Origin: Streptomyces sp. IMTB 2501
GTDB taxonomy: Bacteria; Actinomycetota; Actinomycetes; Streptomycetales; Streptomycetaceae
Length of the DNA: 64,000 nt
Direction of reading: 5' to 3'
Assembly: GCF_001953885.1 (NCBI RefSeq)
Contig: NZ_MQUS01000012.1
Coordinates: forward strand, 206,258-270,257
Below the pieces are notes generated by a model that was not told the origin of the DNA, did no database searches, and saw nothing but the letters and a program-made list of their open reading frames with translations. The position numbers and the translations under genes were made by a program. This document shows positions 17,821 through 26,394 of this stretch, one piece after another; the stretch's first letter is position 1, and every line of letters begins with the position of its first letter.

Positions 17821-17834
17821 GGGGCTGGACGCCC

Positions 17835-18995
17835 ATGTCGTCACGTACGTCCGACGTCCTCGTCATCGGGGGCGGAATCATCGGCCTGGTCACGGCCTGG
17901 CGCGCGGCGCAGCGCGGGCTCGCCACGGCCGTCGTGGACCCCGAGCCCGGCGGCGGGGCCGCGCAGGTCGCGGCCGGGATGCTGGCCGCGGTCACCGAAC
18001 TGCACTACGGCGAGGAGACCCTGCTCGCCCTCAATCTGGAATCGGCGCGCCGCTACCCGGAGTTCGCGGCCGAGCTGACCGAGCTGACCGGTCACGACCT
18101 GGGCTATCGCCGCTGTGGCACCCTCCAGGTCGCGCTCGACGCCGACGACCGTGCCCATCTGCGCGAGCTGCACGCGCTGCAGCGGCGCTGCGGCCTGGAG
18201 TCGGAATGGCAGTCCGGGCGGGAGTGCCGGCGCCTGGAGCCGATGCTGGCTCCCGGGGTGCGCGGCGGGCTGCGGGTCGACGGCGACCACCAGATCGACC
18301 CGCGGCGGCTGGCCGCGGCCCTGGTGGCCGCGTGCGAGCGGACCGGTGTCACGTTCCACCGGGTGTGGGCCGAGCGGCTGGACGTCGCGGGCGACCGGGC
18401 CGTCGGCGTCACCACGGCGGACGGCACCGGGCTGCGCGCCGGGCAGGTGGTGCTCGCGGCCGGCAGTCTGAGCGGACGGCTGGCCGGCGTGCCTCAGGCG
18501 CTGCTGCCGCCGGTACGGCCGGTCAAGGGGCAGGTGCTGCGGCTGACGGTGCCGCGCCCCTACGCGCCGTTCCTCAGCCGCACCGTGCGGGCCGTGGTGC
18601 GCGGCGGCCACGTCTATCTGGTGCCGCGGGAGAACGGCGAACTGGTCGTCGGCGCGACCAGCGAGGAGCTGGGCTGGGACACGACGGTGACCGCCGGCGG
18701 CGTGTACGAGCTGCTGCGCGACGCCCATGAGCTGGTGCCGGGCATCACCGAGCTGCCGCTCACCGAGACCCGGGCCGGACTGCGCCCCGGCTCCCCCGAC
18801 AACGCTCCGCTGCTCGGGCCTTCCGGGCTGGAAGGGCTGCTGCTGGCCACCGGGCACTTCCGCAACGGGGTGCTGCTGACGCCGGTCACCGGGGATGCGC
18901 TGGCCGAGGTGCTGACGAGTGGTCAACTCCCGGACGAGGCCCGTCCGTTCACGCCGCAGCGCTTCGGCGCCGTACTCCTGGAGCAGCCCGCATGA
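17835..18995 (+). CDS. thiO: Glycine oxidase
   Basis: ThiO (386 residues) oxidises glycine to the imine used in thiazole synthesis. It is a D-amino-acid-oxidase-type flavoprotein: the FAD motif VLVIGGGIIGLVTAWRAAQ is at residues 8-26, and the C-terminal substrate/FAD segment includes ETRAGLRPGSPDNAPLLG and ATGHFRNGVLLTP. The ATG at 17835 follows the riboswitch ribosome site; the upstream open frame runs through the riboswitch and is not coding. The stop overlaps the thiS start (ATGA at 18992), coupling the pair under one TPP-controlled message. Confidence 0.95.
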   Translation: MSSRTSDVLVIGGGIIGLVTAWRAAQRGLATAVVDPEPGGGAAQVAAGMLAAVTELHYGEETLLALNLESARRYPEFAAELTELTGHDLGYRRCGTLQVALDADDRAHLRELHALQRRCGLESEWQSGRECRRLEPMLAPGVRGGLRVDGDHQIDPRRLAAALVAACERTGVTFHRVWAERLDVAGDRAVGVTTADGTGLRAGQVVLAAGSLSGRLAGVPQALLPPVRPVKGQVLRLTVPRPYAPFLSRTVRAVVRGGHVYLVPRENGELVVGATSEELGWDTTVTAGGVYELLRDAHELVPGITELPLTETRAGLRPGSPDNAPLLGPSGLEGLLLATGHFRNGVLLTPVTGDALAEVLTSGQLPDEARPFTPQRFGAVLLEQPA

Positions 18996-19210
18996 GCATC
19001 TCCGTGACGTTTTCCGTCTCCGTCAACGGCGAGCGCCGCAAGGTCGCCCCGGGCACCTCGCTCGACGCCGTCGTACGGTCCCTGGTCCCCGCGCCCTCCG
19101 GGGTGGCCGCGGCCGTCAACGAGACCGTCGTGCCGCGCGCGCAGTGGGCGGGCACGACGCTGAGCGAGGGTGATCGCGTGGAGATCCTCACCGCGGTCCA
19201 GGGGGGCTGA
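18992..19210 (+). CDS. thiS: Sulfur carrier protein ThiS
   Basis: A 72-residue ubiquitin-like carrier ending in Gly-Gly, the C-terminus that is adenylated and converted to a thiocarboxylate. The beta-grasp fold is visible in VSVNGERRKVAPGTSL and RVEILTAVQGG. It supplies sulfur to ThiG. It is translationally coupled to thiO upstream (overlap of 4 bp) and separated from thiG by 3 bp. No thiF-type activating enzyme is present in this window, so activation must come from elsewhere. Confidence 0.95.
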   Translation: MSISVTFSVSVNGERRKVAPGTSLDAVVRSLVPAPSGVAAAVNETVVPRAQWAGTTLSEGDRVEILTAVQGG

Positions 19211-19213
19211 GCC

Positions 19214-20008
19214 ATGGCCGACGATTCCTTCGTCCTCGGGGGTACGGCCTTCTCGTCGCGGCTGATCATGGGTACGGGCGGTGCGCCCAGCCTGGAGGTG
19301 CTGGAGCGGGCGCTGGTCGCCTCCGGTACGGAGCTGACGACGGTCGCGATGCGGCGGGTGGACCCGTCCGTGCACGGTTCGGTGCTGTCGGTGCTGGACA
19401 AGCTGGGCATCCGGGTGCTGCCGAACACGGCGGGCTGTTTCACGGCCGGCGAGGCCGTGCTGACCGCGCGGCTGGCGCGGGAGGCGCTGGGTACGGATCT
19501 GATCAAGCTGGAGGTCATCGCCGACGAGCGGACACTGCTGCCGGATCCGGTGGAGCTGCTGGAGGCGGCGGAGACGCTGGTCGACGACGGGTTCACGGTG
19601 CTGCCGTACACCAATGACGATCCTGTGCTGGCACGGAAGCTGGAGGATGCCGGGTGTGCGGCGGTGATGCCGCTGGGGTCGCCGATCGGGTCCGGGCTCG
19701 GGATTCGCAATCCCCATAATTTCCAGTTGATCGTCGAACGGGCCGGGGTGCCGGTGATTCTGGACGCGGGCGCCGGTACGGCGTCCGACGTGGCCCTGGC
19801 GATGGAGCTGGGGTGTGCGGGAGTGATGCTCGCCTCTGCCGTGACGCGGGCGCAGGAGCCGGAACTCATGGCGGCGGCGATGCGGCACGCCGTGGAGGGG
19901 GGTCGGCTGGCCCGGCTGGCCGGGCGGATTCCGCGCAGGCACTTCGCCGAGGCGTCGTCTCCCGCGGAGGGCCTGGCCGTGCTGGATCCCGAGCGCCCTG
20001 CGTTCTGA
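19214..20008 (+). CDS. thiG: Thiazole synthase
   Basis: ThiG (264 residues) condenses deoxyxylulose 5-phosphate, dehydroglycine and ThiS thiocarboxylate into the thiazole phosphate. The TIM-barrel marks are SRLIMGTGG, VAMRRVD, the Schiff-base Lys in LIKLEVI (about residue 98), PLGSPIGSGLGI and VILDAGAGTASD. The ATG follows GGGGGGCTGAGCC. It closes the thiO-thiS-thiG operon. About 220 bp of intergenic DNA follows before the kinase; I see no strong hairpin there. Confidence 0.95.
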   Translation: MADDSFVLGGTAFSSRLIMGTGGAPSLEVLERALVASGTELTTVAMRRVDPSVHGSVLSVLDKLGIRVLPNTAGCFTAGEAVLTARLAREALGTDLIKLEVIADERTLLPDPVELLEAAETLVDDGFTVLPYTNDDPVLARKLEDAGCAAVMPLGSPIGSGLGIRNPHNFQLIVERAGVPVILDAGAGTASDVALAMELGCAGVMLASAVTRAQEPELMAAAMRHAVEGGRLARLAGRIPRRHFAEASSPAEGLAVLDPERPAF

Positions 20009-20219
20009 CCCCGCTCCGCGGGCACCCCTTGCTCCCCCGCCCACGCACTGCCCGTGGCTGTCGGCTGGAGGGCCGGACTTCCCCGTGCGGCATCCTCACC
20101 GTCGGCGGCCCCGGGGCGTGGGGGGTAGCGGTGGGGCTTGGTGTGTGGGAAGCGTTACAGGTCGGCTTCAGTGGGGTGGGGAAAGCGGTCTCGGCGGAGG
20201 GAGTGTCCGTCGGCCCTCG

Positions 20220-20225
20220 TAGACT
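20220..20225 (+). promoter_or_regulatory. Probable -10 box of the PASTA kinase gene
   Basis: TAGACT lies seven bases before the GTG at 20233, the spacing expected for a leaderless transcript. No Shine-Dalgarno sequence precedes that GTG. Confidence 0.5.
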
Positions 20226-20232
20226 CCCCTGC

Positions 20233-22170
20233 GTGGATACGACCCTTCAGGACCCCCTCGTCGGGCAGGTGCTCGACGGCCGTTATCGCGTCGACGCGCG
20301 GATCGCGGTCGGCGGGATGGCCACGGTCTACCGGGCCCTGGACACCCGTCTGGACCGTGTGCTCGCGCTGAAGGTGATGCACCCGGCGCTCGCGGCGGAC
20401 GGATCCTTCGTGGAGCGGTTCATCCGGGAGGCGAAGTCCGTCGCCCGGCTGGCCCACCCGAATGTCGTCCAGGTCTTCGATCAGGGAACCGACGGGTCGT
20501 ATGTGTACCTGGCGATGGAGTACGTCGCCGGGTGCACGCTGCGGGACGTGCTGCGCGAGCGCGGGGCGCTGCAGCCCCGCGCGGCCCTGGACATCCTCGA
20601 ACCCGTCCTCGCCGCGCTCGGCGCCGCGCACCGGGCCGGGTTCGTGCACCGGGACATGAAGCCCGAGAACGTGCTGATAGGCGACGACGGGCGGGTCAAG
20701 GTCGCCGACTTCGGGCTGGTCAGGTCTGTCGACACCGTGACCAGCACCACCGGCGCCGTGCTCGGCACCGTGTCGTATCTCGCGCCCGAGCAGATAGAGC
20801 AGGGCACCGCCGAACCGCGCGTCGACGTGTACGCGTGCGGTGTCGTGCTCTACGAGATGCTGACCGGCGGAAAGCCGCACTCGGGCGACTCTCCCGCCCA
20901 GGTGCTCTACAAGCACATCCACGAGGACGTGCCGCCCCCCTCCGCGCTGGTGCCGGGGCTGCCGTACGCGCTGGACCAGCTCGTCGCGTCGGCGACCGCG
21001 CGCATCCCGGACGCCCGGCCCCAGGATGCCGTGGCGCTGCTCGCCCAGGTGCGCGAGGCGCGTCAGGGGCTGAGCGCCGAGCAGCTGGACACGGTGCCGC
21101 CGCAGGCGCTGTCGGCGGAGCACGACAACGCCGGGGACCGTACGAGCGTGATCCCGCGCTCGCTGACCGTGCCCAGGCCGCTGCCGGTCAATGAGGACGA
21201 GCCGGCGGAGGGTGGCGTCCAGCGCACCAGCCGGCTGCAGGCACCGCCCGCCCCGTCGCCGCGGCGGTCCCGGCGGTCCGGGCGCTCCCCGCGCCTGGTG
21301 CTGACGATCGTCGCCGCCGTGCTGGCGGTGTTCGGCGTGGGCGCGGGCATCTGGTACATCAACTCCGGCCAGTTCACGAAGGTCCCGCCGCTGCTGTCGA
21401 AGACCGAGGCGCAGGCCCGGGACCGGCTCAGGGCGGCCGGGCTCGACGTCGGGCAGGTCAAGCGCGAGTACAACGACACCGTCAAGCGGGGCACGGTCAT
21501 CGGGACCGATCCGACCGCCGGCGCCAGGATTCGTGACCACGACTCGGTCACGCTGACCATCTCGCTGGGCCCGGACACGGTGAACGTACCGGATGTGACG
21601 GGCCGCACCCTGGCCGAGGCGCGCTCGCGGCTGAAGGCGGACGGGCTGGAGCCGGGCATGGTCACCCAGGAGTTCAGCGAGGACGTCGGCCAGGGCAAGG
21701 TGATCAGCACGACACCGCAGGCGGGCACCAGGCGGCACTCCGGTTCGGCGATCGCGCTGACTGTCAGCAAGGGCAGCCCGATCGATGTGCCGGACGTCAC
21801 CGGTGACGATCCGAACGCCGCCAGGCAGCAACTGACGGACGCCGGGCTGAAGGTGACGATCGCCTCCACGCAGGTCAACTCCGCATACGACAAGGGCAAG
21901 GTGGCGCAGCAGAGCCCCGGTAACGGCAGCCAGGCCGCCGCGGGCGACACGGTGACACTGACGCTGTCCAAGGGCCCGCAGATGGTCCAGGTGCCGGACG
22001 TGGTCGGCGACAGTGTCGACGACGCCCACAAGGCGCTGCAGGACGCGGGCTTCAAGGTGGAGGACGACCGCGGGCTGCTCGGGCTGTTCGGCGACACCGT
22101 GAAGCAGCAGTCGGTGAAGGGCGGCGACACGGCGCCCAAGGGGTCGACCATCACGATCACGATCCGCTGA
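20233..22170 (+). CDS. PASTA-domain Ser/Thr protein kinase (PknB/PknL class)
   Basis: A 645-residue membrane kinase. The cytoplasmic kinase domain has the Gly loop AVGGMATVY, Lys47 (ALKVM), catalytic HRDMKPEN with Asp141, DFG at 159-161 and an activation loop with TVTSTTGAV. A Pro/Arg-rich juxtamembrane stretch precedes one membrane helix at about 355-375. Four extracellular PASTA repeats follow, each opening with a VPDV-like strand; these sense muropeptides or lipid II in relatives. Proximity to an Rv2175c-like gene suggests the PknL lineage. The GTG at 20233 begins the conserved domain and fits a leaderless message. Confidence 0.93.
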   Translation: MDTTLQDPLVGQVLDGRYRVDARIAVGGMATVYRALDTRLDRVLALKVMHPALAADGSFVERFIREAKSVARLAHPNVVQVFDQGTDGSYVYLAMEYVAGCTLRDVLRERGALQPRAALDILEPVLAALGAAHRAGFVHRDMKPENVLIGDDGRVKVADFGLVRSVDTVTSTTGAVLGTVSYLAPEQIEQGTAEPRVDVYACGVVLYEMLTGGKPHSGDSPAQVLYKHIHEDVPPPSALVPGLPYALDQLVASATARIPDARPQDAVALLAQVREARQGLSAEQLDTVPPQALSAEHDNAGDRTSVIPRSLTVPRPLPVNEDEPAEGGVQRTSRLQAPPAPSPRRSRRSGRSPRLVLTIVAAVLAVFGVGAGIWYINSGQFTKVPPLLSKTEAQARDRLRAAGLDVGQVKREYNDTVKRGTVIGTDPTAGARIRDHDSVTLTISLGPDTVNVPDVTGRTLAEARSRLKADGLEPGMVTQEFSEDVGQGKVISTTPQAGTRRHSGSAIALTVSKGSPIDVPDVTGDDPNAARQQLTDAGLKVTIASTQVNSAYDKGKVAQQSPGNGSQAAAGDTVTLTLSKGPQMVQVPDVVGDSVDDAHKALQDAGFKVEDDRGLLGLFGDTVKQQSVKGGDTAPKGSTITITIR

Positions 22171-22228
22171 CGGGAGTCACCGGGGACCGCGGTCCGGCGG
22201 CCGGTGCAGGGCATGACACCCTGAAGGT

Positions 22229-23125
22229 GTGAGTCCGGTTCAGTCGTCGTCCCCCCAGCCGTCGTCCCTTCCGCGCAATCCCGTCGGCGGTCATGTCCCC
22301 GTGGCCGGGGGCCTGCACTCGGTGGGGCTGTCGTACGCCCATGATCTGAAGGCGGAGACCGTGCAGGTCTTCGTCGCCAATCCGCGCGGGTGGGCGACGC
22401 CCGCGGGAAACCCCCGGCAGGACGAGGCGTTCCGTCAGGCGTGCGCCGAGGAGTCGATCCCCGCGTATGTGCACGCCCCCTATCTGATCAACTTCGGCTC
22501 GCACACCGAGGCGACCGTGGAGCGGTCGGTGGAGTCACTGCGGCACTCGCTGCGGCGCGGGCGGGAGATCGGCGCGCTGGGCGTGGTCGTGCACACCGGG
22601 AGCGCGACCGGCGGGCGGGCCCGGGAGGTGGCGCTGAAGCAGGTGGGCGCGCATCTGCTGCCGCTGCTGGACGAGCTGACCCACGACGACGACCCGTTCC
22701 TGCTGCTGGAGTCGACCGCGGGGCAAGGGGCCTCGCTCTGTGCCCGCACCTGGGACTTCGGGCCGTACTTCGAGGTTCTGGACGCCCATCCGAAGCTCGG
22801 TGTGTGCCTGGACACCTGCCATGTCTTCGCCGCCGGGCACGATCTGACCGGCCCGAGCGGCATGCACCAGACCCTGGACCTGCTGGTGGACACCGTCGGC
22901 GAGGGCCGGCTGAAGCTGATCCACGCCAACGACTCCAAGGACGTGGCCGGCGCGCACAAGGACCGGCACGAGAACATCGGCGCCGGCCATATCGGCGAGG
23001 ACCCGTTCCGCGCCCTGATGACCCACCCCGCGACCGAGGGCGTACCCCTGATCATCGAGACGCCGGGCGGCAAGGAAGGGCACGCGGCGGACGTGGAGCG
23101 GCTGAAGAAACTGCGCGACGGATGA
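22229..23125 (+). CDS. nfo: Endonuclease IV (AP endonuclease)
   Basis: A 298-residue TIM-barrel endonuclease that cuts DNA at abasic sites in base excision repair. The three-zinc ligands are recognisable: His in GGHVPVAGG, His in VHAPYLINFGS, HTGSATGG, Glu in LLLESTAGQG, Asp/His in CLDTCHVFAAGHD, His in LIHANDSK, Asp/His in KDRHENIGAGHIG, and Glu in LIIETPGG. A roughly 20-residue Ser/Pro-rich N-terminal extension precedes the first strand, so a shorter start is possible. The GTG at 22229 has no clear ribosome site. It stands alone between the kinase and a convergent oxidoreductase. Confidence 0.92.
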   Translation: MSPVQSSSPQPSSLPRNPVGGHVPVAGGLHSVGLSYAHDLKAETVQVFVANPRGWATPAGNPRQDEAFRQACAEESIPAYVHAPYLINFGSHTEATVERSVESLRHSLRRGREIGALGVVVHTGSATGGRAREVALKQVGAHLLPLLDELTHDDDPFLLLESTAGQGASLCARTWDFGPYFEVLDAHPKLGVCLDTCHVFAAGHDLTGPSGMHQTLDLLVDTVGEGRLKLIHANDSKDVAGAHKDRHENIGAGHIGEDPFRALMTHPATEGVPLIIETPGGKEGHAADVERLKKLRDG

Positions 23126-23157
23126 CCCCGGGAATACCCCGGTACCACCGCTGAGGA

Positions 23158-23790
23158 CTACAGCTCCGGGCCGTCTCCCGGTTCCTCCTGGTAGGAGTAG
23201 CGCTGTTCCTTCCAGGGGTCGCCGATGTTGTGGTAGCCGCGTTCCTCCCAGAAACCGCGGCGATCGGCGGTCATGTACTCGACGCCGCGGACCCATTTGG
23301 GGCCCTTCCAGGCGTACAGGTGGGGCACGATCAGGCGGACCGGGAAGCCGTGCTCGGCGGTGAGGAGTTCGCCGTCCTTGTGGGTGGCGAAGATCGTGCG
23401 GTCCGAGGTGAAGTCGGACAGGCGGAGGTTCGAGCTGAAGCCGTACTCCGCCCAGACCATCACATGGGTGACGTCCGGCGCCGGCGGGGCCAGGTCGAGG
23501 ATGGCGCGGGCGGGGATGCCGCCCCACTCCGCGCCGGTCATGCTGAACTTCGTCACGCAGTGCAGATCGGCGACCACGGTGGTGTACGGCAGGGCCGTGA
23601 ACTCCTCGTGGCCCCAGGTGTGCTTGTCGCCGTCGGCGGTGGCGCCGAAGACCCGGAACTCCCAGCGCTCGGGCCGGAACTTCGGGACGGGCCCGTAGTG
23701 CGTGACCGGCCAGCCGCGCTGGAGCCGCTGACCCGGCGGAAGCTCGGACCCTGCCGCTGCCCCAGACTCTCGCTCCACCGGATGACCCAT
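23158..23790 (-). CDS. Sulfite-oxidase-like molybdopterin oxidoreductase
   Basis: A 210-residue single-domain member of the sulfite oxidase family (MsrP/YedY-like). The molybdenum-ligating Cys is in LHCVTKFSMTGAEWGG, and the pterin pocket includes FPVRLIVPHLYAWKGPKWVRGVE, split here into FPVRLIVPHLYAWKGPKW and following residues. There is no signal peptide and no heme domain, so a cytoplasmic enzyme is likely; its substrate is unknown. The ATG at 23790 (MGHPVERESG) was preferred to the longer open frame, which crosses the bfr promoter region. It converges with nfo. Confidence 0.87.
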   Translation of the reverse strand: MGHPVERESGAAAGSELPPGQRLQRGWPVTHYGPVPKFRPERWEFRVFGATADGDKHTWGHEEFTALPYTTVVADLHCVTKFSMTGAEWGGIPARAILDLAPPAPDVTHVMVWAEYGFSSNLRLSDFTSDRTIFATHKDGELLTAEHGFPVRLIVPHLYAWKGPKWVRGVEYMTADRRGFWEERGYHNIGDPWKEQRYSYQEEPGDGPEL

Positions 23791-23927
23791 GTATCCATCC
23801 TGACAGACCTCGGGCAGTGCCCTTGACCACCCGTCCACCCTTACCCATGAACCGGACAACAGCCACCAAGACAGGGCGAACTTACTAAGCATCCACTTAC
23901 TGGACGATCTTCGTTGCCGATGCAATC

Positions 23928-23939
23928 ATGCGGCCGCAT
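23928..23939. promoter_or_regulatory. 12-bp perfect palindrome upstream of bfr
   Basis: ATGCGGCCGCAT at 23928-23939, 38 bp before the bfr start codon, between AT-richer promoter DNA and the ribosome site. Its position suits an operator, but the regulator is unknown and it does not resemble an iron box. Confidence 0.3.
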
Positions 23940-23976
23940 ACACGCCTCCCCGTTTCCCGTGGAAGGAGCCTCTGCG

Positions 23977-24459
23977 ATGCAGGGCGACCCCGAGGTCATC
24001 GAGTTCCTCAACGAGCAGCTCACCGGCGAGCTGACCGCGATCAACCAGTACTTCCTGCACGCGAAGATGCAGGAGAACTTCGGCTGGTACAAGCTCGCCA
24101 AGTACACGCGGCACGAGTCGTTCGACGAGATGAAGCACGCGGAGGTGCTCACCGACCGGATCCTGTTCCTGGAGGGGCTGCCCAACTACCAGCGGCTCTT
24201 CCACGTCCGTGTCGGACAGACGGTGAAGGAGATGTTCGAGGCCGACCGGCAGATCGAGGTGGAGGCGATCGACCGGCTGCGGCGCGGCATCAAGGTGATG
24301 CGCGACAAGGGCGACGTCACGTCCGCGAACATCTTCGAGGACATCCTCGCCGACGAGGAGCAGCACATCGACTATCTCGACACCCAGCTGGAGCTGGTGG
24401 AGAAGCTCGGCGAGGCGCTCTACATCTCGCAGATCATCGAGCAGCCCGAGAGCAGCTAG
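23977..24459 (+). CDS. bfr: Bacterioferritin
   Basis: Bacterioferritin (160 residues) forms a 24-subunit heme-containing shell that oxidises and stores iron. All ferroxidase ligands of the family are present: Glu18, Glu51, His54, Glu94, Glu127 and His130, together with the heme-ligating Met52. GGAAGGAGC lies eight bases before the ATG at 23977. The upstream open frame is not coding. It converges on bfd so tightly that both stop codons use the same CTAG at 24456-24459, leaving no room for a terminator. Confidence 0.96.
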   Translation: MQGDPEVIEFLNEQLTGELTAINQYFLHAKMQENFGWYKLAKYTRHESFDEMKHAEVLTDRILFLEGLPNYQRLFHVRVGQTVKEMFEADRQIEVEAIDRLRRGIKVMRDKGDVTSANIFEDILADEEQHIDYLDTQLELVEKLGEALYISQIIEQPESS

Positions 24460-24767
24460 GCGCTCCGCGGGAGGGGCCGAGGCAAGCCGTCGATCGCCTG
24501 CGAGCCTGTCGCGGCTGGTCGCGCAGTTCCTCGCGCCCCTTCGGAGAGCTCGCCCGGCAGCGCCGTGAGCACGGGCTTGCCCTGGTCGGCCAGCTCGCGG
24601 CGCGGGCAGGCGCCCCGGCCCAGCAGCGCCTGGATCCGGCGGACACACGAACCGCAGTCCGTGCCCGCCTTGCAGGCGGAGGCGATCTGGCGGGGGGTGC
24701 AGGCGCCGTCCTCCGCGTGCTGCTTGACCTGGGCCTCGGTGATGCCGAAGCAGCTGCAGACGTACAC
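24456..24767 (-). CDS. bfd: Bacterioferritin-associated ferredoxin with repeat-derived tail
   Basis: Bfd is a small [2Fe-2S] protein that reduces bacterioferritin so that iron is released. The four cluster cysteines Cys4, Cys6, Cys38 and Cys41 match the family spacing. The core ends near residue 65 (RRELADQGKPVL). The last roughly 25-30 residues, Arg/Ala/Gly-rich, are encoded by a stretch (24496-24542) resembling the short form of the dispersed repeat, so the tail probably arose when a repeat inserted at the 3' end. The gene is under an apparent iron box. Its stop shares CTAG with the bfr stop. Confidence 0.9.
   Translation of the reverse strand: MYVCSCFGITEAQVKQHAEDGACTPRQIASACKAGTDCGSCVRRIQALLGRGACPRRELADQGKPVLTALPGELSEGARGTARPAATGSQAIDGLPRPLPRSA
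24496..24542 (+). repeat. Dispersed repeat, short form (copy E), inside the 3' end of bfd
   Basis: GGCTGGTCGCGCAGTTCCTC followed by GCGCCCCTT resembles the outer parts of the long copies (GGCTGGTCGCGC and CCCCGCGCCCCT), with the central GCGGCGGAGCCGC hairpin missing. It is in the same orientation relative to bfd as copies A-D are to their preceding minus-strand genes. Confidence 0.65.
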
Positions 24768-24819
24768 GCGGATTCACCTCCCGACGGGATCGCTGTCTTG
24801 GTGCCATCCCCTTGATCGG

Positions 24820-24838
24820 TGAGGCAAACCTAACCTTA
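24820..24838 (-). promoter_or_regulatory. Iron box (DmdR/IdeR-type operator) upstream of bfd
   Basis: On the minus strand TAAGGTTAGGTTTGCCTCA matches 14 of 19 positions of the DtxR/IdeR/DmdR consensus TTAGGTTAGGCTCACCTAA. It lies about 53 bp before the bfd ATG, a position that suits iron-dependent repression of bfd. Confidence 0.8.
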
Positions 24839-24925
24839 CCCGTCGCACAGGGTCCGCAAAAGTGGTCAGGGGCGCGGATCCCATGTGATCCGCGCCCCAG
24901 ATGCCCTGTGGTCCAGCCGACGCCG

Positions 24926-26278
24926 CTACTGGTCCCGGTACATCTCCGCGACCAGGAAGGCCAGGTCCAGCGACTGGCTGCGGTTCAGCCGGGGGTCGCA
25001 GGCCGTCTCGTAGCGCTGGTGCAGGTCGTCGACGAAGATCTCGTCGCCGCCGCCCACGCACTCGGTGACGTCGTCGCCGGTCAGCTCCACGTGGATGCCG
25101 CCCGGGTGGGTGCCGAGCGCCTTGTGGACCTCGAAGAAGCCCTTGACCTCGTCGAGCACGTCGTCGAAGCGGCGGGTCTTGTGCCCGGAGGCCGCCTCGA
25201 AGGTGTTGCCGTGCATCGGGTCGGTCACCCAGGCCACCGTCGCACCGGACGCCGTGACCTTCTCCACCAGCTCAGGAAGCTTGTCACGGATCTTGTCGGC
25301 GCCCATCCGGACGATGAAGGTCAGCCGGCCCGGCTCCCGCTCGGGGTCGAGGCGGTCGATGTACTTCAGCGCGTCCTCGGCCGTCGTGGCCGGGCCGAGC
25401 TTGATGCCGATCGGGTTGCGGATCTGCGAGGCGAACTCGATGTGCGCGCCGTCCAGCTGCCGGGTGCGCTCACCGACCCACACCATGTGCGCGGAGACGT
25501 CGTACAGCTTGCCGGTGCGCGAGTCGACCCGGGTCAGCGCGGACTCGTAGTCCAGCAGCAGCGCCTCGTGCGAGGAGTACAGCTCGACGGTCTTGAACTC
25601 CTCCGGGTCCGTGCCACAGGCCCGCATGAAGTTCAGCGCGTTGTCGATCTCGCGGGCGAGCTGCTCGTAACGCTGGCCCGACGGCGAGGTCTTCACGAAG
25701 TCCTGGTTCCAGGCGTGCACCTGGCGCAGGTCCGCGTAACCGCCGGTGGTGAAGGCGCGCACCAGGTTCAGCGTGGACGCCGAGGCGTGGTACATGCGCT
25801 TCAGCCGCTCGGGGTCCGGGATGCGGGACGCCTCGGTGAAGTCGAAGCCGTTGACGGAGTCGCCCCGGTACACCGGGAGCGTCACGCCGTCGCGGGTCTC
25901 CATCGGCTTGGAGCGCGGCTTGGAGTACTGCCCCGCGATACGGCCGACCTTCACCACGGGCACGGCGGCCGCGTAGGTGAGGACGGCACCCATCTGGAGC
26001 AGCGTCTTCAGCTTGTTGCGGATGTGGTCGGCGGACACCGCGTCGAAGGCCTCGGCGCAGTCGCCGCCCTGGAGGAGGAACGCCTCACCCCTGGCGACGG
26101 CCGCCATCCGGGCGCGCAGCTGGTCGCACTCGCCCGCGAAGACGAGCGGCGGATACGACTCGAGGTCCGCGATCACTGCGCGCAGAGCCTCGGTGTCGGG
26201 GTACTCGGGCTGCTGCGCCGCGGGCAGGTTTCGCCAGGTGTTGCCAGCGCTCGGGCTGGTCTTAGCGTTCACGGTCAC
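24926..26278 (-). CDS. aroH: Class II DAHP synthase (first step of the shikimate pathway)
   Basis: A class II (plant-type) 3-deoxy-D-arabino-heptulosonate 7-phosphate synthase, 450 residues, condensing erythrose 4-phosphate and phosphoenolpyruvate. Family stretches include FAGECDQLR, FLLQGGDCAEAF with the metal-binding Cys, KPRSKPMETRDG, PIGIKLGP, TDPMHGNT and GGIHVELTGDDVTECVGG. Two GTG codons are possible: 26278 (family-typical MTVNAKTS), and 26272, which has GAGG at better spacing. It is divergent from the trp leader and trpE, so the aromatic entry step and the tryptophan branch share one intergenic region. Confidence 0.95.
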   Translation of the reverse strand: MTVNAKTSPSAGNTWRNLPAAQQPEYPDTEALRAVIADLESYPPLVFAGECDQLRARMAAVARGEAFLLQGGDCAEAFDAVSADHIRNKLKTLLQMGAVLTYAAAVPVVKVGRIAGQYSKPRSKPMETRDGVTLPVYRGDSVNGFDFTEASRIPDPERLKRMYHASASTLNLVRAFTTGGYADLRQVHAWNQDFVKTSPSGQRYEQLAREIDNALNFMRACGTDPEEFKTVELYSSHEALLLDYESALTRVDSRTGKLYDVSAHMVWVGERTRQLDGAHIEFASQIRNPIGIKLGPATTAEDALKYIDRLDPEREPGRLTFIVRMGADKIRDKLPELVEKVTASGATVAWVTDPMHGNTFEAASGHKTRRFDDVLDEVKGFFEVHKALGTHPGGIHVELTGDDVTECVGGGDEIFVDDLHQRYETACDPRLNRSQSLDLAFLVAEMYRDQ

Positions 26279-26381
26279 CTCGTAAACATTACGGGGTCGT
26301 GTCGTATGACCCCTCTTCTGGCTCGAAGAGTGAGACGCGATGACTGTTCCGTGGACGCCGCCGGGCGGCGGACGGGTGCGG

Positions 26382-26387
26382 TAGGGT
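26382..26387 (+). promoter_or_regulatory. -10 box of the trp leader transcript
   Basis: TAGGGT at 26382-26387, seven bases before the leader-peptide ATG at 26395. This spacing puts the transcription start on or near the ATG, so the attenuator peptide would be read from a leaderless message. Confidence 0.55.
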
Positions 26388-26394
26388 TTCTGCC

